Part shown: one piece after another, positions 21,376 to 21,411 of the stretch
How positions within the stretch are numbered: position 1 is the stretch's first letter
Layout of the letters: each line of letters starts with the position of its first letter
NCBI GenBank assembly: GCA_037176905.1
Contig: JBBBWG010029988.1
Location: 26,714 to 48,124, forward strand
Direction: 5' to 3'
From: Azolla pinnata
Taxonomy: Eukaryota; Streptophyta; Polypodiopsida; Salviniales; Salviniaceae
Length of the DNA: 21,411 nucleotides
The notes under the pieces: model-generated
Database searches by the model: none
The model's input: the letters and a program-made list of their open reading frames with translations, nothing else
What the model was told of the DNA's origin: nothing
Program-made: the position numbers and the translations under genes

Positions 21376-21406
21376 AATCATCGTCATCTTCCTCCTCGAT
21401 ACTCAT
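19260..21406 (-). CDS. MIKC-type MADS-box transcription factor (7 exons)
   Basis: Exons in transcript order: 21406-20832, 20646-20568, 20360-20299, 20171-20072, 19975-19934, 19648-19607, 19460-19260. The total is 1101 nt, 366 aa. Internal exons of 79, 62, 100, 42 and 42 nt are the classic MIKC pattern and confirm the borders. The MADS domain is at about 134-190 ([16 protein letters not shown], then [18 protein letters not shown]), which binds CArG boxes as a dimer. The I region is at 191-218 ([13 protein letters not shown]). The K domain is at about 219-300 ([40 protein letters not shown]), a coiled coil for dimer and tetramer formation. The C region is at 301-366, with a His cluster and the end [10 protein letters not shown]. 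Unusually, at least 62 and up to 133 residues precede the MADS domain: poly-Asp, then a Pro-Asn repeat. A second in-frame ATG at 21193 (Met72, [11 protein letters not shown]) would skip the poly-Asp part. The clade is unresolved. The ATG at 21406 is only 5 bases from the window edge, so a start further upstream is not excluded. Confidence 0.93.
19494..19526. repeat. Plant telomere-type heptamers in last MADS intron
   Basis: Plus-strand AAACCCT three times, then AAGCCCT and AAACC. The tract lies in intron 6 (19461-19606), about 30 nt upstream of the acceptor at 19461, so it overlaps the expected branch-point zone. Confidence 0.9.
20648..20702. repeat. (AGAAGC)n tract forming a MADS acceptor
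   Basis: On the plus strand, (AGAAGC)n changes to (AGGAGC)n; on the minus strand this reads (CTTCTG)n. It runs directly into the CTGCAG acceptor of MADS exon 2 (20646), so the pyrimidine tract of intron 1 is a microsatellite. Frames through it on either strand are artefacts. Confidence 0.85.
21054..21137. repeat. 14 telomere-like TTAGGG hexamers inside the MADS coding exon
   Basis: Fourteen 6-bp units: eleven TTAGGG, two TTAGGA and one CTAGGG, in perfect register. On the coding strand each unit encodes Pro-Asn (one Pro-Ser). Units elsewhere in the window are the usual plant 7-mer TTTAGGG; only this coding tract has the 6-bp period. Confidence 0.95.
21329..21376. repeat. (CAT)n tract encoding poly-Asp
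   Basis: A plus-strand run of CAT/ATC triplets, read on the minus strand as GAT codons, gives a 13-residue Asp run near the start of the long MADS form. It could be 5' UTR instead if translation begins at Met72. Confidence 0.85.
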
Positions 21407-21411
21407 CCTTT

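Overview
This is plant nuclear DNA. It holds three intron-rich protein-coding genes, all on the minus strand, each reconstructed here exon by exon from GT-AG splice sites, reading phase and family motifs. Plant origin is supported by a GIP1-type (DUF1296) gene, a MIKC-type MADS-box gene with the canonical 79-62-100-42-42 internal exon lengths, and many plant telomere-type TTTAGGG tracts. The MADS protein does not fall clearly into a flowering-plant clade that I recognise. A fern or other non-seed land plant is possible, but that is a low-confidence inference.

Layout from left to right. 1-825: a 26-28 bp minisatellite. 826-1705: no gene seen. 1706-5847: a PLP-dependent D-cysteine desulfhydrase 2-like gene (7 exons, about 410 aa; the first exon is tentative). 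5906-6115: a 44-bp tandem repeat carrying telo-box motifs, just upstream of that gene. 6415-6907: three diverged copies of a 149-177 bp repeat with TTTAGGG runs. 8110-14747: a GBF-interacting-protein-1-like gene (10 exons, 908 aa), including an 84-nt stop-free intron and several tandem splice sites. 15003-15795: about seven copies of a 115-bp AT-rich repeat, partly organised as a 230-bp dimer. 16500-17890: two decayed LINE fragments in opposite orientation. 19260-21406: a MIKC-type MADS-box gene (7 exons, 366 aa) whose N-terminal extension contains a poly-Asp run and a Pro-Asn repeat encoded by in-frame TTAGGG hexamers.

The three genes have unrelated roles: sulfur amino-acid/PLP metabolism, a plant GBF co-regulator family, and a developmental transcription factor. 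There is no sign of a functional cluster. The more unusual signals are low-complexity and telomere-like DNA entering promoters, splice sites and one coding exon, and a possible 5'-inverted LINE. I found no clear evidence of a wholly new biological system. All exon borders are read by eye and have not been tested against transcripts.
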